The notes: a model not told the origin generated them from the sequence alone. A stretch of DNA of 64,000 nt from Antilocapra americana (GCA_007570785.1 ML662449.1:10102491-10166490); one strand, 5' to 3'; shown: positions 23,831 to 35,060, numbered from the stretch's first letter. Numbers and translations are program-made.

Positions 23831-23934
23831 TTCATTGGTTTTATTGTAACCACAGTCATAAGAGTTACCTAAGTGTTTATCATCTATTTAAAACAAATGC
23901 TGATTTTTAAATGTTTACAATAGTCAATTAACAC

Positions 23935-24055
23935 ATATTTGCTGATCTGTTCTACTGTAACTCCAAGGGACAGGAGAATTCTCCTGATCACCTAGCCCAA
24001 AGCCTAGCACACAGTGTGTGTTCAGTAACTCCTGGTTGAACAAATAAATGAGTTG
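23935..24055 (-). mobile_element. L2/MIR-like ancient tail
   Basis: 'agcctagcacacagtgtgtg', 'ttcagtaactcctggttgaa' and 'caaataaatgag' follow the order of the antisense L2 3' terminus. Confidence 0.55.
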
Positions 24056-24429
24056 GCATCAGACCTTTCCGTCTTTCCTAGACAGGTGAAAATAAAGTAA
24101 GAAGCTTTGAATCCCAATTCCACAGTTGTGCCAGGATACAGAAAAACCAAGTCTGCCATAACTCAAATGCTCATCAAGTTGTGAAAAAAGGCTGATAGAC
24201 TAATTTATACCTTCCTTGATTCCTGAATTCCTCCCTCTCTCTTCCTCATCAGTGCTTCCAGTTGGCCAGAAATTCTAAGGAGATTATTTACACTTCAATG
24301 CCAAAGACATCCTTCCTGAGGCCATCCTTCCTGGGAGCGGAAGTGGGGGTTAACAGGGGAAGCAAAGAGAAATACCATCAAGAAAATGCTGCAACTTAGT
24401 AATTTACTAGCAATTGGGTGGCCCTTGAG

Positions 24430-24600
24430 AGCTTAGAAAGTGCTTTCATAGACTTCTCTTTTCCAATTCGCATAACAATCTTGTATGACAAACATCATCA
24501 TCATCTTCATTTCACAGAGAAGACTCAGGGAAATGAAGGGCTTTGCCTAAGATCACAATGCTAAGACATAACAGAACCTGAATTGATACCGAAATTCTGA
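24430..24600 (+). mobile_element. MIR SINE
   Basis: MIR core order is visible: 'gtgctttcatagacttc', 'atttcacagagaagactcag', 'gcctaagatcacaatgctaa'. It is diverged but collinear. Confidence 0.7.
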
Positions 24601-24790
24601 AACCAAGAAGAGGAGTTTTTTGTAAGTCATATTTTAAAGTTGAAATATAGTATATGTGACGACTTGTAAAGATTACTTAGTAAAAATGTTTTTGTCTTGA
24701 TTAGATCCCCAAATTTCCTTCCCCAAGGCAACTACTCCTATAATATCTTCAGTATTCTTAAAGTAATTTAAGTGTATATATCAACATATG

Positions 24791-25001
24791 TAGGGCTTCC
24801 CAGGTGACTCATATGTCTGCCTGCAGTGCAAGACACACAGGTTCCATCCCTGGAGCTGGAAGATCCCCTAGAGGAGGACACGGCAATCTACTCCAGTATT
24901 CTTGCCTGAAGAATCACCATGGACGGAAGAGCCTGGTGGGCTATAGTGCATAGTGTTGCAAAGAGTCGGACATGACTGAAGCCACTTAGCAAGCACACAT
25001 A
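24791..25001 (+). mobile_element. Bov-tA SINE
   Basis: The head 'agggcttcccaggtgactc' leads to a BovA body ('ctactccagtattcttgcct', 'gagtcggacatgactgaagc'). A short aacatatg repeat flanks it at 24,783-24,790 and 25,002-25,009. Confidence 0.93.
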
Positions 25002-25076
25002 AACATATGCACTGTGCACATACATGCACGTGTTCACATATATACACACACAAGTAAGGACATAATACCAAGTTCT

Positions 25077-25304
25077 GTTTTTTTTTTTAATTTTTTAAAA
25101 AAGATTTTATTTATTTTGCTGTGCTGAGTCTTAGTTGCAGCATACAGGATCTTCAGTCTTCGTTGAGGTACGCAGGCTCTTTAGTTGTGGCATGCAAAAT
25201 CTTAGTTGTGGTAAGTGGGATCTAGTTTCCTGACCAGGGATAGAACCCAGGCCCCTTGTATTGGGAGCTTGGCCTCCTAGACACTGGACAACTGAGGAAG
25301 TCTC
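25077..25304 (-). mobile_element. CHR-type SINE
   Basis: T-rich tail, then 'tgctgtgctgagtcttagtt', 'gggatctagtttcctgacc', 'agacactggacaactgagg'. An 11-bp TSD with one mismatch flanks it (25,066-25,076 and 25,305-25,315). Confidence 0.9.
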
Positions 25305-25397
25305 TACCATGTTCTTCTAATCATGACTTCCTTCACATAACCCATAGCTTGGTGGACATATATGTAAAGTTTCCCAACACATTTAAATCTACATTCA

Positions 25398-25553
25398 CGC
25401 ATGCTAAGTCACTTCAGTCTCAATTAGAAACAAATACGAGGGCATGGCAACCAACTTCCGTATTCTTGCATAGAGAATCCCAAGGACAGAGGAGCCTGGC
25501 AGGCTACAATCCATAGGGTTGCAAAGAGACGGATGTGACTGAGCAACTAACTC
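25398..25553 (+). mobile_element. Bov-A type SINE, rearranged
   Basis: A 3'-type word in antisense ('catgctaagtcacttcagtc') is joined directly to a sense BovA body ('gggcatggcaaccaacttcc', 'aggagcctggcaggctac', 'gatgtgactgagcaactaac'). The opposite orientation of the two parts indicates an inversion or two fused fragments. Confidence 0.75.
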
Positions 25554-26639
25554 CTCCACTTTTGATTTTACAAATATAATGTGTTTCCCATCTGGTGAGC
25601 CTTTAAATTGCTTCTAGGAATTTATCACTGCAAAAATGCTGAAAAACAAATTCAGGTTCATGACAACAATCATTGATTTTCTTACAAGAAACTGGGTCCT
25701 GGTAACTGTTGTCCCCTGGCCTTGGAATGATATAAAATACCCTGAGGAGACTGAGGAAGAAGTTTCAGGTCTGGGACTGCCTTTCAGTAGTTGTGTGACT
25801 TTTAAGGCATCCTTTGAAGTCTCTGACACTCACTTTTCCCAGATGTAACATTAGAAAGTGACACAATAGGAAGTTCTAAAGAAATAGAGCAGTACAGAGG
25901 GAGGATAGTCAGTGTAGTATCAGGAAACCTGGGTTCTGGTCTTAACAAGATCTGTGATAACAAATCCTCTCAAAGCAGGATCTCTGAGTGCTCATATCTC
26001 CTCCAGATTAGTCTACAGGGAAAAGAACAACTTCTTCCAGTCATTACATTTGCTGGCAGTATTTTCAATGTAATGAAGACAGTACCATCAACACTGTGGT
26101 TGTGTCATCACCCATATCTCTCTTTTTAGATAGCCACGTCTCCCCTTTACAATCCCCATGTATCTGAGAAAGCTGACATCAGGTTGGAGCTCAAGATTCA
26201 AGTCTAAATTTACTAATATAATCCCTTCCCAGATCTCAGATCGTGATGGACCAAGTTGAGTCACAAAGACAGAAAGCTCTGGAAAAAAGAGATTTCTCAC
26301 TCTTTTAGGAGACTCCCTGGAGAGGGAAACAGGTAGATCTGAGAAGCATTTGTGGTTATTTTTCAACCACAAAGAGATGCCAGACTTGAGGTTAAGTTAA
26401 CACCAGAAAGGAAGGATGGAGAGAAGGAAATTTAAGTGTGCCTTAGTGGTATTCCTAAAATCACTGAAACACATCAACCCAAAGGCCTGCCTGACTTTGC
26501 TTTCCATTTGGATGAGTCAGTAAGTCTCTTTTTGTTTAAGTCTTTATGGATAAGTTTGAATCAGATTTTTCTCTTATACACATTAGAAGTCAAATTAAAT
26601 AGCACAGAATTAGATATCAATATAGATACTTATATTAAA
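25554..26639. other. Single-copy DNA
   Basis: About 1.1 kb with no recognised repeat or gene. The short frames around 25,614-25,848 and 26,088-26,372 overlap each other or stand alone and have no family signature. Confidence 0.5.
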
Positions 26640-26860
26640 CAGTTTATTGATTCTTATTAAGTACAGGCTGTATATTACATACTTTATAAACATTATCCCC
26701 TTTAATATCATTGCAACCCAAAACACAGATACTATATCTGGTAGATGAGAAAAAAAGCTCAGAGATGGTAAGAAACTGTTCAGGTTATGCAGCTAATCAG
26801 CAGGGGAGGTGAGACTGCTTGTCTCCAAAGCCTTGCCTTAAATCTATACACCTCTTCTAG
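26640..26860 (+). mobile_element. MIR SINE
   Basis: Collinear MIR text: 'cataaacattatccccttt'-like centre, 'gtagatgagaaaaaaagctc', 'ggttatgcagctaatcagc', 'ctgcttgtctccaaagcc'. Confidence 0.72.
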
Positions 26861-28080
26861 CCATGATGAGTAGATGTGCTTACTCACTTTATCATCATGC
26901 TAAGCTACATCGTGAAGGGTGAAATCAGTCTCTGGTACCCTGCCCTGTCAGAACCTGTCCCCACAGAGACACTCAGGGTGCCAGTTGTCCCAAAACCAAA
27001 GGCAAAGGAACTCCTCTCACAGGCAGGCCATGACCCTACCTCTTAAGCTTCCTGTAGCCTCATATTCACTGGATCTGGGTGCCATTCTCCTGTTGCTAAG
27101 TACTCACTCAAATAAATTACTAATGGATTATATGTTTTATATGATATATTTTTCACAAGAGCATAATTGCATTTTACCAAAAACCCTTGTAATCTTCACT
27201 CAAAGGGGAGACTAATGAAGAACACTGCAGGTACCAGCTACATTAGAAGATGGGAAGATATGACTTTCAAATAGTTCTCTTGGATGATGACGTTTATCAC
27301 TCATAAGACTGCATCAAGCTCACATTTAATTAACTGAAAATTTGTAAGTTGATTCAAATCTGGTAAAAATTAAGAAGAAAATAGTTAACCAAAAATAAGA
27401 AATAATTACAAAGAAAATTGACAAACTATTGGAAAAAATGAAGGCTTATTTGAAGTCTTGTGTCTGATTGCTTATAAACTAGCAAACATACACACCCACA
27501 GATATACAATATCAGCAATCTTTTTTTTTTCTGTCTAATTTGGAGAGCTCAGATTAATCATTGCTGTCCATTCCTTTGTTTTTCTTTTTCTACTGCATAT
27601 ATACTTTGATTAATTTCTTCCATATAACGTTGTTCTCCTTACTGTATTTTGTTTATATAAATTGGAAGAAGCAAGGAAAGAAGGAAGGAAGAAAGGAAAG
27701 GAAATGATAAAAGGGAGGAATCTAGCTAAAATCAAAAACAATTGTTTGAACAGACTTTCAGGATTAAATAAAAACTGATGTTACATTTGTAAATTTTCTT
27801 CTGTGCCATAATTTAGACTGCAGTGCATATTTTATTAGGTTGATTACTACAAAGAAGTAAGAAAATCTCACCAATAATTAATTAATTGTACAATTAAAAC
27901 CACACACCTGAATCTTCCACAAATGTTTAAATAAATCATTTTTAAGAGAATTACTATGTAGTTGCTTTCCCAGATGTTCCAGAAGCAAACAGATGTGTTA
28001 ATTAGCCTACTTTAGGACTTGAACTCTACTTGTCTCTTCCTTATTTTTCCTTTTATTCTCAACTCTAAATTCCCTGAGTT
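26861..28080. other. AT-rich single-copy DNA
   Basis: No gene is recognised. It contains a T9-10 run near 27,522 and a GGAA-type microsatellite listed separately. Confidence 0.5.
27673..27704. repeat. (GGAA/GAAA)n purine microsatellite
   Basis: 32 bp of pure purine built from aagg and gaaa units. Tandem GGAA cores can bind ETS factors, but no such role is shown here. Confidence 0.85.
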
Positions 28081-28180
28081 AAAAAAAAAAAAAAAGGTCA
28101 AAGCCTGTATTGGTACCAACAATTAGAGTCAAAAAAAAAAAAAAAAAAGGTCAATACATGTTTTGAGAGTCAATAATTAA
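28081..28180. repeat. Diverged ~50-bp A-rich tandem duplication
   Basis: Two units each begin with a long A run (28,081-28,095 and 28,131-28,148) followed by 'ggtcaa' and a related 30-bp sequence ending in 'caacaatta' or 'caataatta'. The identity after the A run is moderate, so the duplication is old. Confidence 0.6.
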
Positions 28181-28201
28181 AATTAAACTACAAATAGGTT
28201 A

Positions 28202-28367
28202 GGGCTTCCCTGTGGCTCAGCTGGTTAAGAATCCGCCTGCAGTACAGGAGACCTGGGTTGGATACCTGGGTTAACAAGATCCTCTGGAGAAAGGAAAGGC
28301 TACCACTCCAGTAATCTGGCCTGGAGAATTCCATGCACTATATAGACCAACTTTCACTTCACTTATC
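28202..28367 (+). mobile_element. Bov-tA SINE
   Basis: Head 'gggcttccctgtggctcagc', 3' end 'aactttcacttcacttatc'. A perfect 12-bp TSD, acaaataggtta, lies at 28,190-28,201 and 28,368-28,379 (one base overlaps the start). Confidence 0.95.
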
Positions 28368-28446
28368 ACAAATAGGTTATGTATTATTTGCATGAGTTGG
28401 GAAAATCTATCAAAGTAAAATTTAGAATACAAACAACATAGAGACC

Positions 28447-28593
28447 TTTACCAGCTGAGCCACAAGGGAAGCCCAAGAATACTGGAGTGGGTATCCTGTC
28501 CCTTCTCTAGCGGAACTTACCTACCCAGGGATCAAACTGGGGTCTCCTACATTGCAGGCAGATTCTTTACCAACTGAGCTATCAGGGAAGCCC
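28447..28593 (-). mobile_element. Two fused Bov-tA fragments
   Basis: An antisense tRNA-type head ('accagctgagccacaaggga', ending near 28,475) is followed at once by a second antisense unit: 'aatactggagtgggtatcc', 'gcaggcagattctttaccaa', 'ctgagctatcagggaagccc'. Two heads in the same orientation indicate one insertion into another, or a deletion between neighbours. Confidence 0.85.
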
Positions 28594-28634
28594 AGAGACA
28601 TAATAGTAATAGTAAACATGCCCAAATAGCCCAA

Positions 28635-28830
28635 AACAACTTTCACATTGTATTATCTAAAGTAATCCTCACGACGTCTCAGTGAGACAAGTGCCTTTTA
28701 TTATTCCCATTTGCAATTATGGAAACCAAGGAGGGGAGATTCCTCAAGTTTTCACAGCTCATGAGTTGTAAAACTAGGTAAAACTGGATCCTAAAACCTC
28801 CAGATCCAATGCATGTTCTTTCCATTGTAT
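28635..28830 (+). mobile_element. MIR SINE
   Basis: 'tcctcacgacgtctcagtg', 'tattattcccatttgcaatt', 'acagctcatgagttgtaaaa' follow the order of the MIR core and 3' half. Confidence 0.72.
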
Positions 28831-29427
28831 AATCCTTTCTTCCAGGAAGTGAAGATTTTGACAAGTCAGAAAAGAGCTGAAGAAAGAGATGTCAAGGAAG
28901 ACAGCAGGGAACATTGATATAAAGTGGAAAGAGTCTATAAGAAAGAATTTGATGGACCTATGGAAACCCAGTGAACATGTATTTAGAGTCACATGGGAAG
29001 GATGAAAAGCTATGAAGCTTTGAAATAAAGATTTATTTTCTGGTGAAACAAAGTGAAACTGCCCCACTTTAGCAAAATGTATTTGGTGGCAGGATGGGTT
29101 GAAGACCAGTCTGGCAGAAGGAGCTTCGCTGGGAAGGTTGTAAAGAACACTAATGCTTTGGGGAGGGGGTGGTGGGGGAGATAGTAGGAGGCCACTTGCT
29201 GACTTACAGCCAGGCAGGAAGGGCTATTTCCCTCCAATATCATTTATCCAAGAGAAAAAATGGTAACATGGTTGTTATCAGAAATTGCATGACTATTAAT
29301 GATAAAACAATCTACATGAAAGTCCCATGGCCTTAAATTCATCATTTTCCCTTTTTAATTAAGCTCACAGACCCTTCCCCAAAACACCTTAAGAAAGAGA
29401 AGACGCACACTCAACCAGAAAAATAAA
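28831..29427. other. Single-copy DNA
   Basis: No repeat family is recognised. A G-rich run lies at 29,159-29,180. Overlapping short frames on the minus strand have no family signature. Confidence 0.5.
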
Positions 29428-29637
29428 GCAAGGTGGCTTGGATAATGAAGAATCTGCCTGCAATGCAGGAGCCCCAGGTTTGATCCCTGGGTCAGGAAGA
29501 TCCCTTGGAGAAGGAAATGGCAACCCACTCCAATATTCTTGCCTGGAGAATTCCATGGACAGAGGAGCCTGGCAGGCTATAGTCTATGGGGTGGCAAAGA
29601 GTTGGACACAACTGCATGACTAACACTTTCACTTTCA
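29428..29637 (+). mobile_element. Bov-tA SINE
   Basis: Diverged head ('ggtggcttggataatgaag') but intact body: 'atctgcctgcaatgcaggag', 'cctggagaattccatggac', 'gactaacactttcactttca'. Confidence 0.93.
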
Positions 29638-30879
29638 GCTAGACATCCTTATATCAAGATTGCAAGACAGTAAGGGAGGGTTAACAGACTAAGAATTTAC
29701 CCACCCCACTCCTCTAGGCTTCAAGAGGACTTCTTCTCCAAGAAGACATGGATCCAAAATCTAACTCCACATTTGCTTATACACTGAAAAAATACTCAAA
29801 GTGTGACACCTATCTTACACTTCCAAAGAACAAAGAAGTCAGTGAGAAATCCAATAAGATCTAGAGGGGGAAACTCACAATGAAAGGACAAATGCTTTCA
29901 AACATGTATAGAGACTCTTTTTGCTACTTTCTCCACCCATGTAACTCACCTCCCCATGAAGGAAAAATAGTCAACTATGACAGACATGGTGCTCATCATG
30001 AAGACATTGAAATCAATGGTCCAGTGATCTGGCCAAAGTTATGTAGGAATTAATGGTCAAAGAAAATATTAGAGAAACAGACCCAGATGTTCTGGTTCCT
30101 TTACCCAGGATTGCAGCCATTATCACACTCTGTCTGCAAGAGGAATTAAGCGCCCACCTACCAAAACGGAAACTCCAGGTGTACCACCCCCAGCCAAGAG
30201 CGCCGTTCACGCAGTTTCACATTCTGTTTTCACTTTCAGTACATCTGTCAACTTTCCCTGGGAGGAGTCATTCGGAAGTCCTAAATCTGATTTATGAATT
30301 ATTTTAATGAAACTACCCATTTGCTAGTGTCTGTGAACTTCCTTGCCTGGTGGCATGAGCTTGGCAGGAATCATCTATAAAACTGCCCCTCATTTTGGAG
30401 ATTTCCAGATGCTCCCATCTGGGGCCAAGTTATCACTAGGCCAACTGTGAACTCCAGTCTAGAACATCATACAATCAATGTTTTTGGTATGATCAGAAAC
30501 TGGTAATGTCTCTGAGAGAGGGGACCAACGACAAACTTTTATGGAAGAGATCATGAATAAGTATCAGGCTTCGTTTAAAAAAAAAAATTGCCCTGTTAGA
30601 ACAATTACATAAACACTAATAGAGCGAGCCTTGGAATTCTTTCAGAACAGAAGGATAAAGAAAACCAGATAGCTGTAGTGCTTTCCCTACTATGAATAGC
30701 TATAATATTGCTGCTTTAGAGTAAGAGAAGTATTTACAGTAAAGGCAGGGAGAGGAAGATCTAAGGCATTTGGCAGACATTGATAACAATGATTTTAAAA
30801 AGTGGGGGAAAGCCCTGGAACATTTAAACAGAATTACAAAGGATTTTGTCAGATTCAGATGGAGAGAAAAGTCCATAGT
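29638..30879. other. Single-copy DNA
   Basis: No gene or young repeat is recognised. A 109-codon frame starts at 30,770 and runs into the next block. Confidence 0.5.
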
Positions 30880-31340
30880 TGGAGACGAGGTTGAGGTTCT
30901 GCTCAGAGCAGCTTTGATGGCGAGCCGTGAGGCTGCCTCTCCTCCGACGCCTTGCGTCAGGCCTTTGAGCACTCAACGGCGGTCTGATTTACTCGGCGCC
31001 AAAATATACCTGTTGCTTAGAGATAGTCTCAAATGTGTAGCAAATGTGGAAGGCGGGAGGCAGTTAACTGAACTGGGAGAATTAAATGCAGACCTCTGAG
31101 AACAAACCTAACTGACTTGGGCCCAATAAGGGAGAGGAGAACCAAGGTTAGCTTGTACAGTTACAGAGGCCCCTGAGCTCCAAAGGGCCTGGGGCGAGGC
31201 TCAACACTCACCATCTTGAAATCTGTGATAATTTTCCAGCATAGAGCCTCACATCTTTGTTTCACTCTGAGCCCGGCGAATCGCATAGCCCACCCTGCTC
31301 TCGTAACAGAGCAGTGTATGGTGTCTAGGCCGCAGGACCA
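30880..31340. other. CpG-enriched patch with a 109-codon open frame
   Basis: Nine CpG dinucleotides fall within 30,921-30,998, and more lie at about 31,195, 31,275-31,285, 31,305 and 31,330, against a CpG-poor background. An open frame (30,770-31,099, plus) overlaps the patch; it begins MADIDNNDFKKWGKALEHL and matches no family I know. No obvious TATA box, splice sites or poly(A) signal complete a gene model. It could be a small unmethylated regulatory element, a decayed CpG-rich retroelement or a lineage-specific transcript. Confidence 0.35.
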
Positions 31341-32539
31341 CATACAAAGCTGAGGACTTCTGACTCCTGACCCACCAGCAGGCACAAAGAAATATGGAGA
31401 AAGTCGAAGTTGAGAATTTTATGGACAAAGTGAGAAATTTGATGAGATGGAATATTTTTTCCTTCTTGGTTGTAACTTGACCAAGGATTTATCTTCTGTT
31501 CTTAACTGGCATTACATCTTTCTTGAAGTCATGCGGACTGTGGTTGGTTAGGAATAGGGTTGTAATCCGCAGTCCAACAAGAGGAAAAATGCCCCTTCAG
31601 CTCAGTCCTATTCGATATGCATTAACTACCCGGGATGGGAATCTTTGTTAGGCCCTATGGTGACTGTTTTAGAAGAGGCTGGACTGGTTCACAGAGTTGA
31701 AGAAAGACTAGCACTGAGCTGGTCGACTACCAGAGCAGGGTGAGTAATATTCAAGGAACTCTTTGAATAAAAGTTGGTCTGGAGACACTGAGGAATAGAT
31801 CACTGCTGGATTAAAGTAGATCCTATTTCCTCCAGATCTTCCCCTATGCAACGTTTCTGCAGTATCCTCACAAAAGAGCATACAGCTACTGTAGCCCAGA
31901 AGGGCCATACAAAAATATTACATTTCAGTAAATAAGTAATATAATTAAGAGTAATCTTTTCCATATCCCACACTCAGCACTGAAATTAAACAAGCCCGCT
32001 TGTATTCCAGAGACAATAACTGAAGGGGAGGGGGCTAAGGAAACAGATGAAAACAATATAAAGACATGCAAAACTGCTATTAGCTTGGAAGAGATAAAAG
32101 AATTTCTAAATTATAGCTTTTGGTAATGTTTAAGTGGAGAGTCTAGTAATCTGGGTGCAAATTGCACTTGGGGACATTTGTTCTTTGTAAAAGAAAATAG
32201 ATTAAGGGGGAAAAAACAGAGTTGCTAAGCCCACCACCAGAAAACAAATCTTCAGAGGAGGCCTCCAGAGCTTTGAAACAATGCATAAACCCCATCACCA
32301 CAAGGCTTCAAAGTTAGGATACCAAGCATAGGCCTGCCTGGTGATTTTTAGAACTGAAAGGGAACCTAGAAATCATTCAATTTATAAACTTTTTTTTCTG
32401 GTAGGAGAGGTCTTTGGTGGGAAGGTCTCTTCTACTAAAGTCCTCAATGCATAGAGGAGGTAACAGGAAGAAAGGAAGCCTCTGTGGTCAGGGCCATCTT
32501 GAACCCAGAGTGGACATCATCTGACCAATTCTCCTGCAG
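31341..32539. other. Single-copy DNA
   Basis: No repeat or gene is recognised. A small imperfect inverted repeat ('ggactgtgg' near 31,537 and 'ccgcagtcc' near 31,568) could form a short hairpin. Confidence 0.45.
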
Positions 32540-32650
32540 ATGCCCCAAAGAAGATGGGACTTGCCCCAGGTCACACAGCCTAACATAAGTGGGTTTGGGT
32601 CCTCAGCCCAGGCACCCTGAGGCTATGCTGTGACAGTCTGGGCCCTCTCT
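32540..32650 (+). mobile_element. MIR-like fragment
   Basis: 'gggacttgccccaggtcaca' followed by 'cagcctaacataagtgggt' and 'caggcaccctgaggctatgc' is the 3' half of a MIR core. The 5' half is eroded. Confidence 0.6.
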
Positions 32651-32812
32651 TCTCTGAGGGTCCAAAGTGAAGATTTTCCAGGAATTCGGGTCTAGAAGCT
32701 GATGAAGGCAATCCTGAGAAATTATCTCTGTCCTGTTCACTGAGTCATTGCCATTCAGAGTTCAGAAGTCTCTGAACAAAGCCTTTCATATTGTCACTCC
32801 TATCGCCCAATG

Positions 32813-32815
<3 letters not shown>

Positions 32816-32848
<33 letters not shown>
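32816..32848. repeat. (CA)16 microsatellite
   Basis: Pure CA run followed by 'cgtgtgtgcac', so CA and TG tracts meet and could form a small hairpin or Z-DNA. Confidence 0.95.
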
Positions 32849-32851
<3 letters not shown>

Positions 32852-32954
32852 TGTGCACATTCACTGTGTTTTAATGTAACCAGAGCCTTTCTTTACTGAG
32901 GAAATACTCCATGAAAATGTGATATTCATCTAATTTTGAAAACACCCCAAAATA

Positions 32955-32993
32955 ACATTGTATGGCAAAAACAATAAAAAAAAAAAAGAAAAA
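32955..32993 (+). mobile_element. Near-minimal L1 3'-tail insertion
   Basis: About 20 nt identical or nearly so to the bovine L1 3' terminus ('cattgtatggcaaaa', as at 12,313) is followed by an A-rich tail. It sits between perfect 11-bp direct repeats, accccaaaata, at 32,944-32,954 and 32,994-33,004. The TSD shows this is a true insertion truncated to its last ~20 template bases. Confidence 0.8.
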
Positions 32994-33035
32994 ACCCCAA
33001 AATAGACTCATCCATATTTGTGAGGAGCTGAAGCG

Positions 33036-33225
33036 CTATAACCAGTAGTTCTCAAGCTGGAGTGTGCATCAGAACCCCCTGAAAGTTTTTTCAACAGATT
33101 GCTGGGCCCTTTCCCCAGAGATTCTGGGATGGAGTTTGAGAATGTACATGTCTGACAAGTTCCCAAGTGATGCTTGATTTGCGAGACCAGGGACCACAGT
33201 TGGATACACCATGGCTGAAAACTCT
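33036..33225 (-). mobile_element. MER5A-like hAT-Charlie DNA transposon
   Basis: It starts 'ccagtagttctcaagctgga' and proceeds 'gtgcatcagaaccccctg', 'cagattgctgggcccttt', 'acaagttcccaagtgatgc', 'ccagggaccacagttgg'. This is the order of the non-autonomous MER5 elements mobilised by hAT transposases. Confidence 0.82.
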
Positions 33226-34505
33226 GTTGGAGAGAATTTTGGCCCCAGCAGGCATGCTACAGGGCTGAACACCCCTTCCAAAGAGATGACATCTGTTACC
33301 TCAGTGCTGTTTTAGAGTGTGCTGGAGTTGTCGTCAATAGGAAACATCAAGGGCAAGGCTGGCTAATAACCTCAGCTTCTTATGATACTGTCTTGCCCTG
33401 CAAGATGATCTGACCAAGGGATGGGTGTCAGATCTCTAAAAGGACTCCTCTGGTCTTCACTGAGTGCAAATTTAACCAGTGGGGCAGGACAGGTTGGCTG
33501 TGTCAACAGTGGCAAAACCAAGAATGTTGACAGGATCATTCAAGGAGAAAAGAGGAGGGCATGGAGCCATGCTCAAGGGAAAGGGGATGAAATTGGCTTG
33601 AAATTTCCAGATCAGCTATTTCCATGGTCTCAAATTTCATGTTCAATCCCATGTTTCTTTGCCAGGTAGGAGGCAGTAAAATGTTCACTGAAGGAGGAAA
33701 ACTAATAGCAAAACTTTCTAGAATTGATAAAGCTGGTGTTCATTAACATTTAAAGAGGCAGTACTTTTTTATATCCCAATAAGTTTTTTATTCTTTTGGA
33801 TAAATTTAACAGACAGATTTCTCCTTCCAATTATACTTTCTATGAAAACAATACAATTGATTTCAGAGAAATGTTATTTCCAAATTAGGTTATTTTCTCA
33901 TTTGTGTTTTAATTTCTTTTTTAGTTCTCATCAGAAATCCTGTGAGCAATGCATTTTAATTTATAATTAAATAACCAAGTAATAATAGAACATTACTAAT
34001 AATGCTGGTCATAAAAGGGAGTACTTTAAAAGAAATACAAAAGGACAAAGCATGGTGAAGAAAATAGAGAAATACAGGTTAATTTTAAGTTGAAATTTGG
34101 TTCTTAATTTGCCATTATTACAGTCTCAACTCAATTCCATAATAATTGCCTAGCTATGTGCTAGTAATTTAATAGACATGACAGAACCTCACAAATTTTT
34201 TAATGTGGGGAAAAGTGCATTATATTTAACATAAGCTAATGTCACTACCCTTAAAATAGTTGGAAGTACCCCTAGCGGCCAGACATCTGATTCAGTTTTT
34301 TCATAACATGAGCATCTTTTCTATAGCAGCACTGACCAGAGCCAGCAGACACTATGTAAACCATTTCAAATGTTCAGGCATCTCAGATAACCCACCTGAT
34401 GGCACAGATTGAATAAGTCCAATCCTATGAGAACCATCTAAAACTTGAATGTGGCTTTCATAGCCATCACGCTAACCTTTCAGCTAAAGATTCAACATTA
34501 TCAGT
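33226..34505. other. AT-rich single-copy DNA
   Basis: No repeat or gene is recognised in about 1.3 kb. Confidence 0.5.
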
Positions 34506-34547
34506 TGTATTAGCAGGGTTCTCCAGAGAAACAGAACCAGAAGGAGA

Positions 34548-34550
<3 letters not shown>

Positions 34551-34587
<37 letters not shown>

Positions 34588-34612
34588 ATATGTGTACACA
34601 CACAGACACGCA
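34551..34612. repeat. (CA)n compound microsatellite
   Basis: CA runs interrupted by 'ctcacacatatgtgta' and 'gacacg', expanded from the A/T-CA-rich stretch of the LTR. Confidence 0.9.
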
Positions 34613-34829
34613 AGAGAGAGAGATTGAGAGAAGGAATAGGTTCATGCAATTGTGGGGACTGGAAAGACCGCAGTCTATGAGGCAGGCTGCAAGTTCAGGT
34701 AAGAGTTGATGTTGCAGTTTTGAGGTGAATTTCTCCTGGTAACCTCAGTCTTTGCTTTAAGGTCTTCAACTGATTAGATGAGACCCACCCATATTTTGGA
34801 GTGTAATTGACTTTACTCAGAACTGACAT

Positions 34830-35060
34830 GTACACACTGCTGTATTTAAAATGGATAACCAACAAGGACCTACTGTATAGCACAGGGAACTCTGTTCAAC
34901 ATTATGTAACAACCTAATTGGGAAAAGAATTTGAAAAAGAATAGATACATCTATAAGTATAACTAAATCACTTCATTGTACAACTGAAACTAGCCCAACA
35001 TTGTTAATCAACTATATATACTCCAATATAAAATAAAAAGTTAATAAAAATAAATACATT
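34830..35060 (+). mobile_element. L1 3' UTR inserted in the LTR
   Basis: 'ggacctactgtatagcacag', 'ggaactctgttcaacattat', 'gtacaactgaaactagccc' and an A-rich tail. It is of the same L1 type as 21,100-21,300. Confidence 0.88.

Noticed and set aside
28081..28180. Two spaced A-run repeats as a CRISPR-like array
   Set aside because: Only two diverged units in a mammalian context; no array structure.
31534..31580. Hairpin with stem ggactgtgg/ccgcagtcc as a miRNA precursor
   Set aside because: Stem of only about nine base pairs with a 20-nt loop; too short for a miRNA hairpin.
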